A DNA stretch of 64,000 bases. It comes from Arthrobacter oryzae. Lineage in GTDB: Bacteria > Actinomycetota > Actinomycetes > Actinomycetales > Micrococcaceae. The position numbers were made by a program, and so were the translations under genes. Shown here one piece after another: positions 53,306 to 61,781 of the stretch; within the stretch, counting starts at the first letter, position 1, and every line of letters starts with the position of its first letter. The notes under the pieces were generated by a model. The model ran no database searches, had not been told where the DNA came from, and was given only the letters and a program-made list of their open reading frames with translations. The DNA is taken from assembly GCF_003634095.1 (NCBI RefSeq), contig NZ_RBIR01000001.1:868001-932000 (forward strand). The letters are read 5' to 3'.

Positions 53306-53322
53306 AGGACCTGACAGGTCCT
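53306..53322. promoter_or_regulatory. Second copy of the AGGACCTG-CAGGTCCT operator
   Basis: AGGACCTG-A-CAGGTCCT is a perfect 17-bp palindrome 37 bases before the regulator ATG at 53359. It shares a 13-base identity with the site in the divergent MFS promoter region, which suggests autoregulation by the same protein. Confidence 0.65.
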
Positions 53323-53358
53323 GCCAGGAATCACGGAACCGGGCCTACCCTTAAACTT

Positions 53359-54213
53359 ATGGATTCCCGCGCCGAGATCAGCAGCTTCCTCACCTCCCGC
53401 CGTGCCAAGCTCACCCCGGAGCAGGCCGGCGTCCCGCTCTACAGCGGGGCCCGCCGCGTTCCCGGCCTACGACGGGAAGAAGTCGCCCATCTCGCCGGGG
53501 TCAGCGTGGACTACTACGCACGGCTCGAACGCGGCAAGATCACCGGAGCATCGCGCGAAGTCATCGAGGCAATAGCCCGCGCCCTGCAGCTCGACGAGGA
53601 CGAACGCGACCACCTCCTGGACCTCGCCCGGCTCACCCAGGGCCGTGCCCCGCGCCGGAAACCCTCCACCCGCACCACTGTCAGGCCTGGCATCCAGAGC
53701 GTCCTCGACTCCATCGATGCCCCGGCGTTTGTGCAGAATGCACGCCTGGACCGCCTCGCCTCCAACCGGATCGGCCGCGCCCTGTATTCCCTGCCCGAGG
53801 ACGGGTCCCGGGACCGCTTCAACTACGCGCATTACTTGTTCCTGGACTCACGGGCCCCGCGATTCCACCGCGATTTCGACACGGCCAAACACAACGTCGT
53901 CGCGCTCCTCCACGCCGCAACAGCCCGGGACCCTTACGACAAGGAGCTGATCCAGATCATCGGCACCCTTTCGACCCAAAGCGAGGAGTTCCGCTCTCTC
54001 TGGGCCTCCCACGACGTCTTTCGCTACCGGTCCGGGGCGAAAATGCTCACGCACTCCGCCGTCGGCGACCTCGAGTTCGGCTACGAATCATTCGAGCTCT
54101 CCACCGACCCGGGCCTGGTCATGCTCGTCTACACCGTCCAGCCCGGATCCGCGACGGCGGACGCCATGCGAATACTCGCCAGCTGGACCGCCCCCGCCAT
54201 CCCCATCCACTGA
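53359..54213 (+). CDS. XRE-family regulator with MmyB-type ligand domain
   Basis: A 284-residue regulator. The N-terminal HTH is FLTSRRAKLTPEQAGVPLYSGARRVPGLRREEVAHLAGVSVDYYARLERGK in outline (residues 8-60), the RRVPGLRREEVA signature being diagnostic of the MmyB-like subgroup. A PAS-like binding domain follows (NARLDRLASNRIGRALYS, FNYAHYLFLD). It starts at ATG 53359 without a ribosome-binding site; a TACCCT box ends seven bases earlier, so the message may be leaderless. Such proteins commonly control an adjacent MFS or SDR gene. Here the DHA2 pump and the divergent MFS gene are the expected targets through the repeated AGGACCTG palindromes. Confidence 0.87.
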   Translation: MDSRAEISSFLTSRRAKLTPEQAGVPLYSGARRVPGLRREEVAHLAGVSVDYYARLERGKITGASREVIEAIARALQLDEDERDHLLDLARLTQGRAPRRKPSTRTTVRPGIQSVLDSIDAPAFVQNARLDRLASNRIGRALYSLPEDGSRDRFNYAHYLFLDSRAPRFHRDFDTAKHNVVALLHAATARDPYDKELIQIIGTLSTQSEEFRSLWASHDVFRYRSGAKMLTHSAVGDLEFGYESFELSTDPGLVMLVYTVQPGSATADAMRILASWTAPAIPIH

Positions 54214-54351
54214 GCCAGTCGCCCGCAGAGAACGGAACCTGAGTTAAAGCTGGTCGAATCAAGGACGATGCCTGTGACTTAGAGCTCTTCGCTCGTTCCT
54301 TGCCAACGCTCCCCCACTGTCCTGCAGGGTGCAGGCAAGTTCCGAAGACGG

Positions 54352-54392
54352 AGGGACCGGCTGCGCTGAACATGTCAGCGCTGCCGGTCCCT
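54352..54392. terminator. 18-bp stem between convergent XRE and iol operons
   Basis: AGGGACCGGCTGCGCTGA and its complement (one mismatch) enclose the loop ACATG. It lies between the XRE gene end at 54213 and the mmsA end at 54440, converging from opposite strands. A smaller 7-bp stem (GGCCGGT/ACCGGCC) follows nearer mmsA. Neither has a T-tract, so they are candidates for factor-aided or bidirectional termination. Confidence 0.5.
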
Positions 54393-54439
54393 GTAGGTGT
54401 GCTCCGGCCGGTCATATAACACCGGCCAACGCGATCAGG

Positions 54440-55939
54440 TCAGTTGGACGGGAAGTTGTAGGAGGCGCCGGAGGCGTGGTGCGTTTCCGGCCAGCGGGAG
54501 GTGACCACCTTGCCGCGGGTGTAGAAGGAGACGCCTTCGGGGCCGTAGATGTGCTTGTCGCCGAACAACGACGCCTTCCAGCCGCCGAAGGAATAGTAGG
54601 CCACCGGCACCGGCAGCGGCACGTTGATACCGATCATGCCGACGTCCACGGAGCGCTGGAACTTCCGGGCGCTGGCGCCGGAGGAGGTGAAGATCGCCGT
54701 GCCGTTGCCGTAGGGGTTGGCGTTGATGAGCTTGATGCCCTCCTCCAGGTCTTCCACTCGGACCACGACCAGGACTGGCCCGAAGATTTCCTCTGTGTAG
54801 GCGCTCATTTCGGTTTTGACGTGATCGATCACGGTGGGGCCCACCCAGAACCCGTCCTCATGGCCGGGGACCACGAGGTCGCGACCGTCCACCACCATGG
54901 CGGCCCCGGCCTGCTCGGCCTCGGCGATAGTCTTGATGATGAACTGACGGGAGTCGGAGCTGATGACCGGGCCCATGTCGGCGTCGGGCACGGTGCCGTT
55001 CTTGACCTTGACGTCCAAGGCACGCTCCTGAACCTTTTTGACCAGCAGGTCGGCGGCGTCACCGACGGCGACGGCGACCGAGATGGCCATGCAGCGCTGG
55101 CCGGCAGAGCCGAAGGCTGCGGCGGCCAGGTGGTCGGCGGCGTTGTCGAGGTCGGCGTCGGGCATCACGATGGCGTGGTTCTTCGCGCCGCCCAGGGCCT
55201 GGACCCGCTTGCCGTGCGCGGTGGCGACTTCAAGGATGTGCTTGGCGACCGGGGTGGAGCCGACGAAGGAGATGGCGTCCACGTCCGGATGAGTCAGCAG
55301 GCCGGAGACCACCTCGCGGTCGCCGTGCAGGACCTGGAAGACGCCGTCAGGCAGGCCGGCCTGCTTCCACAGCTTGGCCAGCAGCATGGCCGCGGACGGC
55401 ACCCGGTGGGAGGGCTTGAGGATGAAGGCGTTGCCGGTGGCGATCGCCATCGGGGCCATCCACAGCGGCACCATCACCGGGAAGTTGAACGGGGTGATGC
55501 CGGCGACGACGCCGACGGGCTCGCGGAAGGAGAAGACGTCGATCCCGGTGGAGACCTGGTCCGAGTAGTCGCCCTTGAGCAGCTGCGGGATGCCGCACGC
55601 GAATTCGATGACCTCCAGGCCGCGGCCGATCTCGCCCTTGGCGTCGGAGAGGACCTTGCCGTGCTCGGCGGTGATCAGCTCGGCCAGCTCGTCCACGTGC
55701 GCCGCGACGAGCTCACGGAACTTGAAGAGCACGCCGGTGCGCTTGGCCAGGGAGATGTCGCCCCAGGAATCGGCGGCGGCGCGGGCGGCGGCGACCGTGG
55801 CGTCCAGGTCTTCCCGGTTGGCGAGCCGCAGTTCCGCGGAGACGGCGCCGGTCGCGGGGTTGTAGACGGCCTTAGTGTCGGTCCCGGTGCCTGCTGCCTC
55901 GGCTCCGCTGATGAAGTGGCTGATGGTGGTGACGGTCAT
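54440..55939 (-). CDS. mmsA: Methylmalonate-semialdehyde dehydrogenase (CoA-acylating)
   Basis: A 499-residue aldehyde dehydrogenase oxidising malonate semialdehyde to acetyl-CoA, or methylmalonate semialdehyde to propionyl-CoA, with NAD+ and CoA (iolA role in inositol breakdown). Family marks: FNFPVMVPLWMAPMAIATGN, ILKPSHRVP, ISFVGSTPVAKHI, GGAKNHAIVMPDAD and catalytic Cys in GSAGQRCMA. The usual catalytic Glu is absent at its standard position, as in the CoA-acylating subgroup. Its ATG shares one base with the stop of the upstream Gfo/Idh gene (TAATG). It is the last gene of the operon seen here. Confidence 0.92.
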   Translation of the reverse strand: MTVTTISHFISGAEAAGTGTDTKAVYNPATGAVSAELRLANREDLDATVAAARAAADSWGDISLAKRTGVLFKFRELVAAHVDELAELITAEHGKVLSDAKGEIGRGLEVIEFACGIPQLLKGDYSDQVSTGIDVFSFREPVGVVAGITPFNFPVMVPLWMAPMAIATGNAFILKPSHRVPSAAMLLAKLWKQAGLPDGVFQVLHGDREVVSGLLTHPDVDAISFVGSTPVAKHILEVATAHGKRVQALGGAKNHAIVMPDADLDNAADHLAAAAFGSAGQRCMAISVAVAVGDAADLLVKKVQERALDVKVKNGTVPDADMGPVISSDSRQFIIKTIAEAEQAGAAMVVDGRDLVVPGHEDGFWVGPTVIDHVKTEMSAYTEEIFGPVLVVVRVEDLEEGIKLINANPYGNGTAIFTSSGASARKFQRSVDVGMIGINVPLPVPVAYYSFGGWKASLFGDKHIYGPEGVSFYTRGKVVTSRWPETHHASGASYNFPSN

Positions 55940-56964
55940 TACTGCTCCTGTAGTAGGTGGTGTTCCACGGGGTGCACCGGTTCGACGTTCCGTGGCAGTC
56001 CTGAGGCGAGGGATTCCTGGATGGCGAGACGGACGGCCAGGTTCTGCTCGGTGAGTTCCCGATGCACCACCTCGTGTCCCGCGTTGCGGGCCCAGACGCT
56101 GAACCTCTCAATTTCGACCTTGAAAGGGTCTTCGGCGATGTCGAAGACCTCCGTGCTTCCGTCCCTGAGCGAAACGGTCACCCTTGCCGGGTCCCCGGGG
56201 TCCGGGTCGAACGCCTTGTCGAGCGTGATTTGGCCCTTGGTGCCGATGATCTGGAACGTGTTCGTGCGAGGTCCTTCGAAGCCGCAGTCGAAGGTTCCAA
56301 GGACGCCGTCGTAGTCCAGGATCGCGGCGACGCTTGTCTCGACATGGTCCGTTGGGCTCGTTCCCTTGGCATAGACGCTGGAGGGCAGGCGTCCCATGAC
56401 CATGTTCATGATGTCGATGGCATAACACCCGACGTCGTTGACGGCGCCGCCCTCGAGGCCCGTTTGCAGGCGCACGTCTCCCTGGCTGCGGTCCATGACG
56501 AAGTGGAACCGCGCATGCATCGAGACAACCTGGCCGATCCGGCCGGCGTCGATGAACTCACGGACTTTTTGGTGTTGCGGATGGAATCGGTACATGAAGG
56601 CCTCCATGAGGCTCACGCCGTTCCGCTCGCAGGCCTCGACGACGAGGGCGTAGTCTTCAAGGCTTCCGACCAGTGGCTTCTCGCAAAGGATGTCCTTGCC
56701 TGCCTCGGCTGCCTCGACGATCCACTTAGCGTGGAGACCGTTGGGGAAGGGTAGGTAGACGGCCTCGATGCTCGGATCGGCCAGCAGTTCCTCGTGCGAT
56801 GTGTAGACAGTCGGGATGCCAAAGCGGGCGGCGACGTCGGCGGCCCGCCCGCTGGGGCTGCTGATCGCCGAGACGGCCGCGTTGCGGGCTTTTTGCATCG
56901 CCGGCAGGAACCGGTCCTGGGCTATACGGGCAGTTGTAAGGACGCCCCAGCGCACCGCGCTCAT
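55939..56964 (-). CDS. Gfo/Idh/MocA-family oxidoreductase
   Basis: A 341-residue NAD(P)-dependent sugar or inositol oxidoreductase. The N-terminal Rossmann fold (VRWGVLTTARIAQDRFLPAM) lacks the classical GxGxxG but has the family CEKPL (ILCEKPLVG) and the following GLEGGAVNDVGCYAIDIM dehydrogenase loop. It starts at ATG 56964, overlapping the iolE stop by four bases, and its stop overlaps the mmsA start. The substrate may be an inositol isomer (scyllo- or chiro-) or another sugar; it is one of three Gfo/Idh paralogs in this operon. Confidence 0.85.
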   Translation of the reverse strand: MSAVRWGVLTTARIAQDRFLPAMQKARNAAVSAISSPSGRAADVAARFGIPTVYTSHEELLADPSIEAVYLPFPNGLHAKWIVEAAEAGKDILCEKPLVGSLEDYALVVEACERNGVSLMEAFMYRFHPQHQKVREFIDAGRIGQVVSMHARFHFVMDRSQGDVRLQTGLEGGAVNDVGCYAIDIMNMVMGRLPSSVYAKGTSPTDHVETSVAAILDYDGVLGTFDCGFEGPRTNTFQIIGTKGQITLDKAFDPDPGDPARVTVSLRDGSTEVFDIAEDPFKVEIERFSVWARNAGHEVVHRELTEQNLAVRLAIQESLASGLPRNVEPVHPVEHHLLQEQ

Positions 56965-57848
56965 GGGGCGAGCCCGGCTTCCAGATCCCGGAGGAAGGCT
57001 ACGGACTGCCGGACATCCCGCACGGGGCCTTCATCGGCCGGTTCGGTTTCCAGGATGGTGTCCTGTTCCATCGTGAACCAGCCGCCATACCCGGCCGCGA
57101 GGAGGTCCCGGACGATACCGGCGATTCCGACGTCTCCCTGTCCCAACGGGACGTACATTCCGGTCTTGACCCCGTCAGTGTAGGAGATTTCACCGTTCTG
57201 AACCCGTTCGGCGACGGTCTTGCGCACATCTTTCAGATGCGTGTGGCCGATCCGGGAGGCGTAGTCGCGGGCGAGCTGTCCGGGGTCCGTGCCGCCGATG
57301 AGGAGATGCCCGGTATCAAGGCACAGATTTGCAGCGGTGTCGTTCAGGACCCGGTTGACGTCCGATGTCGTTTCGATCATGGTGCCTACGTGGGGGTGCA
57401 CGACGGCTTGGATGCCCCGATCGGCCGCCGCCTTGACGATGGCGTCGAGGTTGCGCCCGAACAGGTTCCAGCCGTCTGCGTCGAGTTCGTGGCGCTGGTC
57501 ATAGCCGGCGACGCCGGTTTCGGCGGCGAGGACCATGATGCTGGCGCCCGCTGCCTGGTAGGCCTCCAGTTCTGCGGAGACAGCTTTAAGCGGGTCCTTG
57601 GCGGCGTCGTGCAGGATGACGGGAAAGAATCCTCCGATGGCCTGCAGGTTGTGCCGCTTGAGTACTTCCGCGCGTTCGGTTGCCTGTTCGGGGAGGAAGC
57701 CTGCCGGGCCGAATTCCGTCGCGGTGATGCCCAGTTCGGTCATCTCGGACAGCACGCGGTCTGCTTCGAGTTGGTAGCCCCATCCGGGGACTTCGCACAC
57801 GCCCCAGGAAATGGGGGCGGCGGCTAGGCGGCTGGTGATGGTGCTCAA
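56961..57848 (-). CDS. iolE: Myo-inosose-2 dehydratase-like TIM-barrel protein
   Basis: A 295-residue xylose-isomerase-fold protein with the IolE pattern: the LAAAPISWGVCEVPGWGYQL start, TATEFGPAGFLPEQA, HPHVGTMIETTSDVNRVLNDT, CLDTGHLLIGGTDP and HTHLKDV metal-site strands (Glu/His/Asp ligands). The reaction is dehydration of 2-keto-myo-inositol to 3D-trihydroxycyclohexane-dione, the step after IolG and before IolD. TTG 57848 overlaps the preceding SDR stop (TTGA). Confidence 0.88.
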   Translation of the reverse strand: MSTITSRLAAAPISWGVCEVPGWGYQLEADRVLSEMTELGITATEFGPAGFLPEQATERAEVLKRHNLQAIGGFFPVILHDAAKDPLKAVSAELEAYQAAGASIMVLAAETGVAGYDQRHELDADGWNLFGRNLDAIVKAAADRGIQAVVHPHVGTMIETTSDVNRVLNDTAANLCLDTGHLLIGGTDPGQLARDYASRIGHTHLKDVRKTVAERVQNGEISYTDGVKTGMYVPLGQGDVGIAGIVRDLLAAGYGGWFTMEQDTILETEPADEGPVRDVRQSVAFLRDLEAGLAP

Positions 57849-58630
57849 TCTGATCCTCCGTATACGTTTTGGTCCCAGTCGATGACCGAGCCGGTGACGA
57901 CTCCGCTCCGGTTGGAGAGGAGAAAGACTACAAATTCGGCGATCTCGTCCACTTGTCCGAGCTTGCCCATGGGCACAGAAGCGTTGGCCTTTTCCAGCCA
58001 GTCCTCTTCTGCGCCGTGGAATTTCCGCTGGGTTTCGGCCTCGCCCTCGGTGGCGGTCCAGCCGATGTCCAGGCCGTTGATGCGGATCTTGTCCCAGCGG
58101 TGGGCGTGTGCGGCGTTCCGGGTTACCCCGGCCAGTCCGGCCTTCGCCGCGACGTAGGGCGCCAGGTACGGTTGGCCGCCGAGTTCGGCTATGGAGATGA
58201 TGTTCACGATGTTGCCGGGCGCTCCACGCTCCCGCAGGTGCTTGATCGTTTCGGCCATGATGAAGAACGGGGACTTCAGGTTTACGGCGATGTGCGCGTC
58301 GAAGAGCTCCGGGGTGGTGTCCAGCATGGTTCCGCGGGTGGTCAGGCCGGCGGCGTTCACGGCGCAGTCGATCCGGCCGAAGGCGGAGATGGTTTCCAGT
58401 ACCGAGGCCCGTGCCTGTTCCACGTCTGCCAGATCGGTTTTGATGAAGCGGGCCGCGACGCCGGACTTCGTCAGTTCGGCGGCCAGGTCTTCGCCTGCCT
58501 CGGTGTTGCGCCCGGTCACGGCGACTCCGCCGGCGCCCTCGGCTGCTGCCCGGCGGGCAATGCCGGCACCCAGACCCTGAGTGCCGCCGCTGACAAGGAC
58601 AACCTTGTCTTTGAGAAGTGGACTGTTCAT
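57845..58630 (-). CDS. SDR-family oxidoreductase in the iol operon
   Basis: A 261-residue classical SDR. Cofactor motif SGGTQGLGAGIARR, NAAGLT, IISIAELGG with the catalytic Ser and YVAAKAG as the Tyr-Lys pair. The NGLDIGWTATEGE segment near the end is typical of the KDSR/3-oxoacyl-reductase-like group. ATG 58630 begins three bases after the iolG stop, and its own stop overlaps the iolE start. It probably reduces or oxidises an inositol- or hexose-derived alcohol. Confidence 0.85.
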   Translation of the reverse strand: MNSPLLKDKVVLVSGGTQGLGAGIARRAAAEGAGGVAVTGRNTEAGEDLAAELTKSGVAARFIKTDLADVEQARASVLETISAFGRIDCAVNAAGLTTRGTMLDTTPELFDAHIAVNLKSPFFIMAETIKHLRERGAPGNIVNIISIAELGGQPYLAPYVAAKAGLAGVTRNAAHAHRWDKIRINGLDIGWTATEGEAETQRKFHGAEEDWLEKANASVPMGKLGQVDEIAEFVVFLLSNRSGVVTGSVIDWDQNVYGGSD

Positions 58631-58633
58631 TCG

Positions 58634-59647
58634 TTACTCCTCGCCGATTTTTACGGCGCGGCCGGATCTGGCGGACTCTTCGGCCGCATTGGCCAGGATG
58701 AGCGCCATCACCCCGTCATCGAATCCCGGGCTGCAGGCTGTGCCTCCGCGGATGGACTGCACGAAGCTGTCCAGTTCGTTGCGGTAGGCCTGGGCGTAGC
58801 GTTCCAGGAAGAAGGGCAGGTAGGCGTCGGACTCTTCGGTGCCGGTTGCGTTGTATTTGCGCACGGTGGTCGGAGTCATGTTGCCGGCGGTCAGCAGGCC
58901 CTCGCTGCCGAATGCTTCCAGCCGCTGATCGTGGCCGTAGGCACTGTGGCGGGAATTGGTGATCGTGATGAGCTCGCCTCCGCGTCCGCGCAGGCTAATG
59001 ACCACCGAGTCGAAGTCGCCGGCCTCTTCGATGTAGTCGCAGAAAAGGTTCGAACCGGTGGCCGAAACTTCGATAATGTCCGGGACGAAGAACCGGGCCA
59101 TGTCGAGGTCGTGGATGCTCTGGTCCCGGAAGATCCCGCCGGAGGTGAGGATGTAGTCCTTGGGCGCGGGGGCGGGGTCCCGGCTGATGATGGTCAGCTG
59201 CTCCAGGCGTCCGATTTCGCCGGCCTCAACCCGTGCGCGGACGGAGGCGAAATTCGGGTCGAAGCGACGGTTGAAACCGAGCATGAGCGGGGTTTTGGTC
59301 CCGCGGATCTGGTCCCGGCAAACGCGGACGCGGTCAATGTCCAAATCGATGGGCTTTTCGCACAGGGCGGCGACACCGGCGGCGACCGCCCGGGAGATCA
59401 GGTCGACGTGGGTGCTCGTGGGCGAACCGATAATGACGGCGTCGAGGTCCTTGTTGGCGAAGACCTCATCAGCGGTTTCGACGGCCTGCGCCCCGGTTGT
59501 GGCGGCGAGTGCCTGGGCGCCTTTGATAAACGGGTCGGCGATCCACGCCAGCTCAAGATCGGGGTGGGCGGCGATGTTGCGGGCATGGACCTGGCCGATG
59601 CGGCCTGATCCGAAGAGTGCAACCTTGAGTGGTCGGTCAGCGGACAT
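58634..59647 (-). CDS. iolG: Inositol 2-dehydrogenase
   Basis: A 337-residue Gfo/Idh/MocA enzyme oxidising myo-inositol to 2-keto-myo-inositol with NAD+. The start KVALFGSGRIGQVHARNIA and the IADPF, CEKPID and GFNRRFDPNF motifs are characteristic of IolG, and the DRD-like SIHDLDMARFF supplies the catalytic Asp/His. It lies directly upstream of SDR, iolE, Gfo and mmsA on the same strand. Length is typical. Confidence 0.88.
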   Translation of the reverse strand: MSADRPLKVALFGSGRIGQVHARNIAAHPDLELAWIADPFIKGAQALAATTGAQAVETADEVFANKDLDAVIIGSPTSTHVDLISRAVAAGVAALCEKPIDLDIDRVRVCRDQIRGTKTPLMLGFNRRFDPNFASVRARVEAGEIGRLEQLTIISRDPAPAPKDYILTSGGIFRDQSIHDLDMARFFVPDIIEVSATGSNLFCDYIEEAGDFDSVVISLRGRGGELITITNSRHSAYGHDQRLEAFGSEGLLTAGNMTPTTVRKYNATGTEESDAYLPFFLERYAQAYRNELDSFVQSIRGGTACSPGFDDGVMALILANAAEESARSGRAVKIGEE

Positions 59648-59737
59648 GCGTGATGGTCCTTTCTTGTTCTCCGCCGGCGAAGGATTCGTCCGCGGATGAT
59701 TGATGGTGGCTACTCGTGATGGTGGAGCCTCCGCTGT

Positions 59738-60670
59738 TCACGGTGTGGCCACCGCCGCGGGGGTGCGGCCGGCCAGGACGTCGACGGCGCCCTTGGCGGC
59801 GTCGCGGACGGTGTGAACCATTCCCTGACGGGTGAAACCCATCAGGTGCGGGGTCAGCACGACGTTGCCGTGGTCAAACACGGGGTGGTGTTCCGGGGGC
59901 TCGGGATCAAAGACGTCCAGACCGAGACCAGCCAGCTGACCGGTGAGGAGGGCACCGTGCGCCGCCTCCAGATCAACGAGGCCGCCCCTGCTGCAGTTGA
60001 TGAGGATGGCACCGGACGGCATCAGTGCGATGCGTTCGGCGTTGATGAGGTTGTGGTTTTCCGGCGTCAGCGGCACGTGCAGGGTGACGAAATCGCTGCG
60101 GCGCAGCAGGTCCTCCACCGTCTCGCAGCGGATGCCGGCCGGGACCTCGGCGAACGGGTCAAAGGCCAGGACGTTGAGGTCAAAGGCTTCGGCGATTCGG
60201 GCGACGCGGCGCCCGATGCGGCCGTAGCCGATGATGCCAAGGGTGAATCCTTCGAGGTCGCCGACGTTGACGGACGACCTCTCCTCCCAGCGGCCGTCCC
60301 GGACCAGCGACGTCAGGGTGGACAGCTTCTTGACGAGTGCGAGGAGGTGGGCGAAGACCCCCTCAGCGACGGATGCGGTGTTGCTTCCCGGGGTGATCAC
60401 CACCGGGATGCCGCGGCGGTTTGCCTCGGCGACGTCGACGAGATCGGTACCGACGCCCGTCCGGGCAATCACCTTCAAGGCGGGCATGCGGTCAAGGAGT
60501 TCACGGTCCACGGGGTAGGCGGCGCGGACGATGGCGGCATCGGCCCGGGCGAGATCTTCTTCTGTGGGGTTATGAATCATTTGTTGGTGGGGCGCCAGCA
60601 CCGGTTCGACCAGTCCGGCCTCCACGTCGCCGAGAGCTACGACTATTTGGGGTGCGGTTATTGAAGCCAT
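59738..60670 (-). CDS. D-2-hydroxyacid dehydrogenase family protein
   Basis: A 310-residue NAD-dependent D-isomer-specific 2-hydroxyacid dehydrogenase. The nucleotide motif is LGIIGYGRIGRRVA, the catalytic Arg in NCSRGGLVD, Glu in the PEPPEHHP region and the active His in LTPHLMGFT. ATG 60670 is preferred to an in-frame ATG six bases earlier because AAGG lies at proper distance. It is separated from iolG by 90 bases and follows lacI. It may reduce a hydroxy-keto acid from aldolase action, but canonical inositol pathways do not use it. Confidence 0.85.
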   Translation of the reverse strand: MASITAPQIVVALGDVEAGLVEPVLAPHQQMIHNPTEEDLARADAAIVRAAYPVDRELLDRMPALKVIARTGVGTDLVDVAEANRRGIPVVITPGSNTASVAEGVFAHLLALVKKLSTLTSLVRDGRWEERSSVNVGDLEGFTLGIIGYGRIGRRVARIAEAFDLNVLAFDPFAEVPAGIRCETVEDLLRRSDFVTLHVPLTPENHNLINAERIALMPSGAILINCSRGGLVDLEAAHGALLTGQLAGLGLDVFDPEPPEHHPVFDHGNVVLTPHLMGFTRQGMVHTVRDAAKGAVDVLAGRTPAAVATP

Positions 60671-60750
60671 CGTCATCCTTGAAGATGTGAGGGTGCGCCC
60701 CGGCCGGCCCTTGGAGGGCCGTGGGGTGACTATACGAATGAGGGGGTGGG

Positions 60751-61779
60751 TCAGATGCCGAGCAGGCTGGACTTGCGGATGACCAGGTGCGGGACGATGG
60801 GCTGGTGGACGAAGCCGCCGCCAAAGTCGTGTGCCTGGATGCGCTGCAGGAGCGTTTTCGCCCCGGTGACGCCGATCGTCGAGCTGTCGGGATCGACAGT
60901 GGTCAGACCGAGCCGGGGCATGGCGCCGAGGGAGATGTTGTCGTAGCCGGTGATCCCGACCTGAAGTCCGCGTTCATCTGCGGCGGTCATCGCTCCCAGG
61001 GCTGCCAGATCGTTGATGCAGGCCAGTGCCGTGGGCCGCAGCCGGCCGGACGAGCCGAGGGCCCGTTGAGCTGCCACGTATCCGGATTCCTGGGAGAAGT
61101 CCGCATCAACAATGTGGATGTTTCGTCCGAGACCATGGCGTTCCATGGCCTCGGTGTATCCGCTGGCGCGTGCGGTCCCGACTGAACCGCCGAGCCCGCC
61201 CAGGTGTGCGATGCGTTCATGGCCCTGGTCGATGAGGTGGTCCACAACCATGGAGAAGCCGTGGGCGTCGTCGCTCCGGACTACATCGGCTGTGTCGATG
61301 TAGTCCGGGCCTCCGCCGGCGAAGACGACGGCTCCGCCCGAGACAACGCGGTTAAACGGTGCCTTGTCCGGGACGGTACCAACGACGAGAAGGCCGGCGA
61401 CCCGCAGATCGCGGAAGGCCTGGAGGATGGACAGGTCCACTCCCCCGCCGGCCGCCGCCGACGCCGTGACCGCGCTGAAGAGCACGGTGTGGCCGGCCTC
61501 TTCCAGTACCGGCCGGGCGGCGTCGACGACATCAAAGGCCCAGGGGTTGTGCAGATCGCTGACCAGCACGCCGATTGTTCCGTTGCTGCGGGTTGAGAGC
61601 GACCTCGCGGCCGTGTTGAGCTCGTAGCCCAGCTCTTCCACAACGTCCAGCACCCGCTGGCGGCGTTCGGCGCTGACCCGGGGAGAGTCGCGCAGCACGA
61701 GGGAAACCAAGGACTTCGATACGCCGGCACGTTCGGCCACGTCCAAGATCGTTGGCCGCCGGCCAGATGCAGTCGCCAT
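60751..61779 (-). CDS. LacI-family regulator inside the iol operon
   Basis: A 342-residue LacI repressor. GGAG six bases upstream supports ATG 61779. HTH PTILDVAERAGVSKSLVSLVL, hinge AARSLSTRSN, then the effector domain with typical GYDNISLGAMPRLGLTT end. It begins only two bases after the stop of the 403-residue Gfo/Idh gene, so it is transcribed with the catabolic genes and can autoregulate them. No strong palindromic operator is visible in the intergenic gaps, so its main site is expected upstream of iolD beyond the window. Confidence 0.88.
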   Translation of the reverse strand: MATASGRRPTILDVAERAGVSKSLVSLVLRDSPRVSAERRQRVLDVVEELGYELNTAARSLSTRSNGTIGVLVSDLHNPWAFDVVDAARPVLEEAGHTVLFSAVTASAAAGGGVDLSILQAFRDLRVAGLLVVGTVPDKAPFNRVVSGGAVVFAGGGPDYIDTADVVRSDDAHGFSMVVDHLIDQGHERIAHLGGLGGSVGTARASGYTEAMERHGLGRNIHIVDADFSQESGYVAAQRALGSSGRLRPTALACINDLAALGAMTAADERGLQVGITGYDNISLGAMPRLGLTTVDPDSSTIGVTGAKTLLQRIQAHDFGGGFVHQPIVPHLVIRKSSLLGI

Positions 61780-61781
61780 GG

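Noticed and set aside
54329..56314. Long plus-strand open frame opposite mmsA and the Gfo/Idh gene
   Set aside because: It is antisense to recognised catalytic genes, has low-complexity GDxDGH-like composition and no motif; it is a mirror of codon bias.
57869..59608. Plus-strand open frame of nearly 580 codons opposite the SDR and iolG genes
   Set aside because: Both real genes on the minus strand carry complete motifs, and the antisense product has no recognisable domain.
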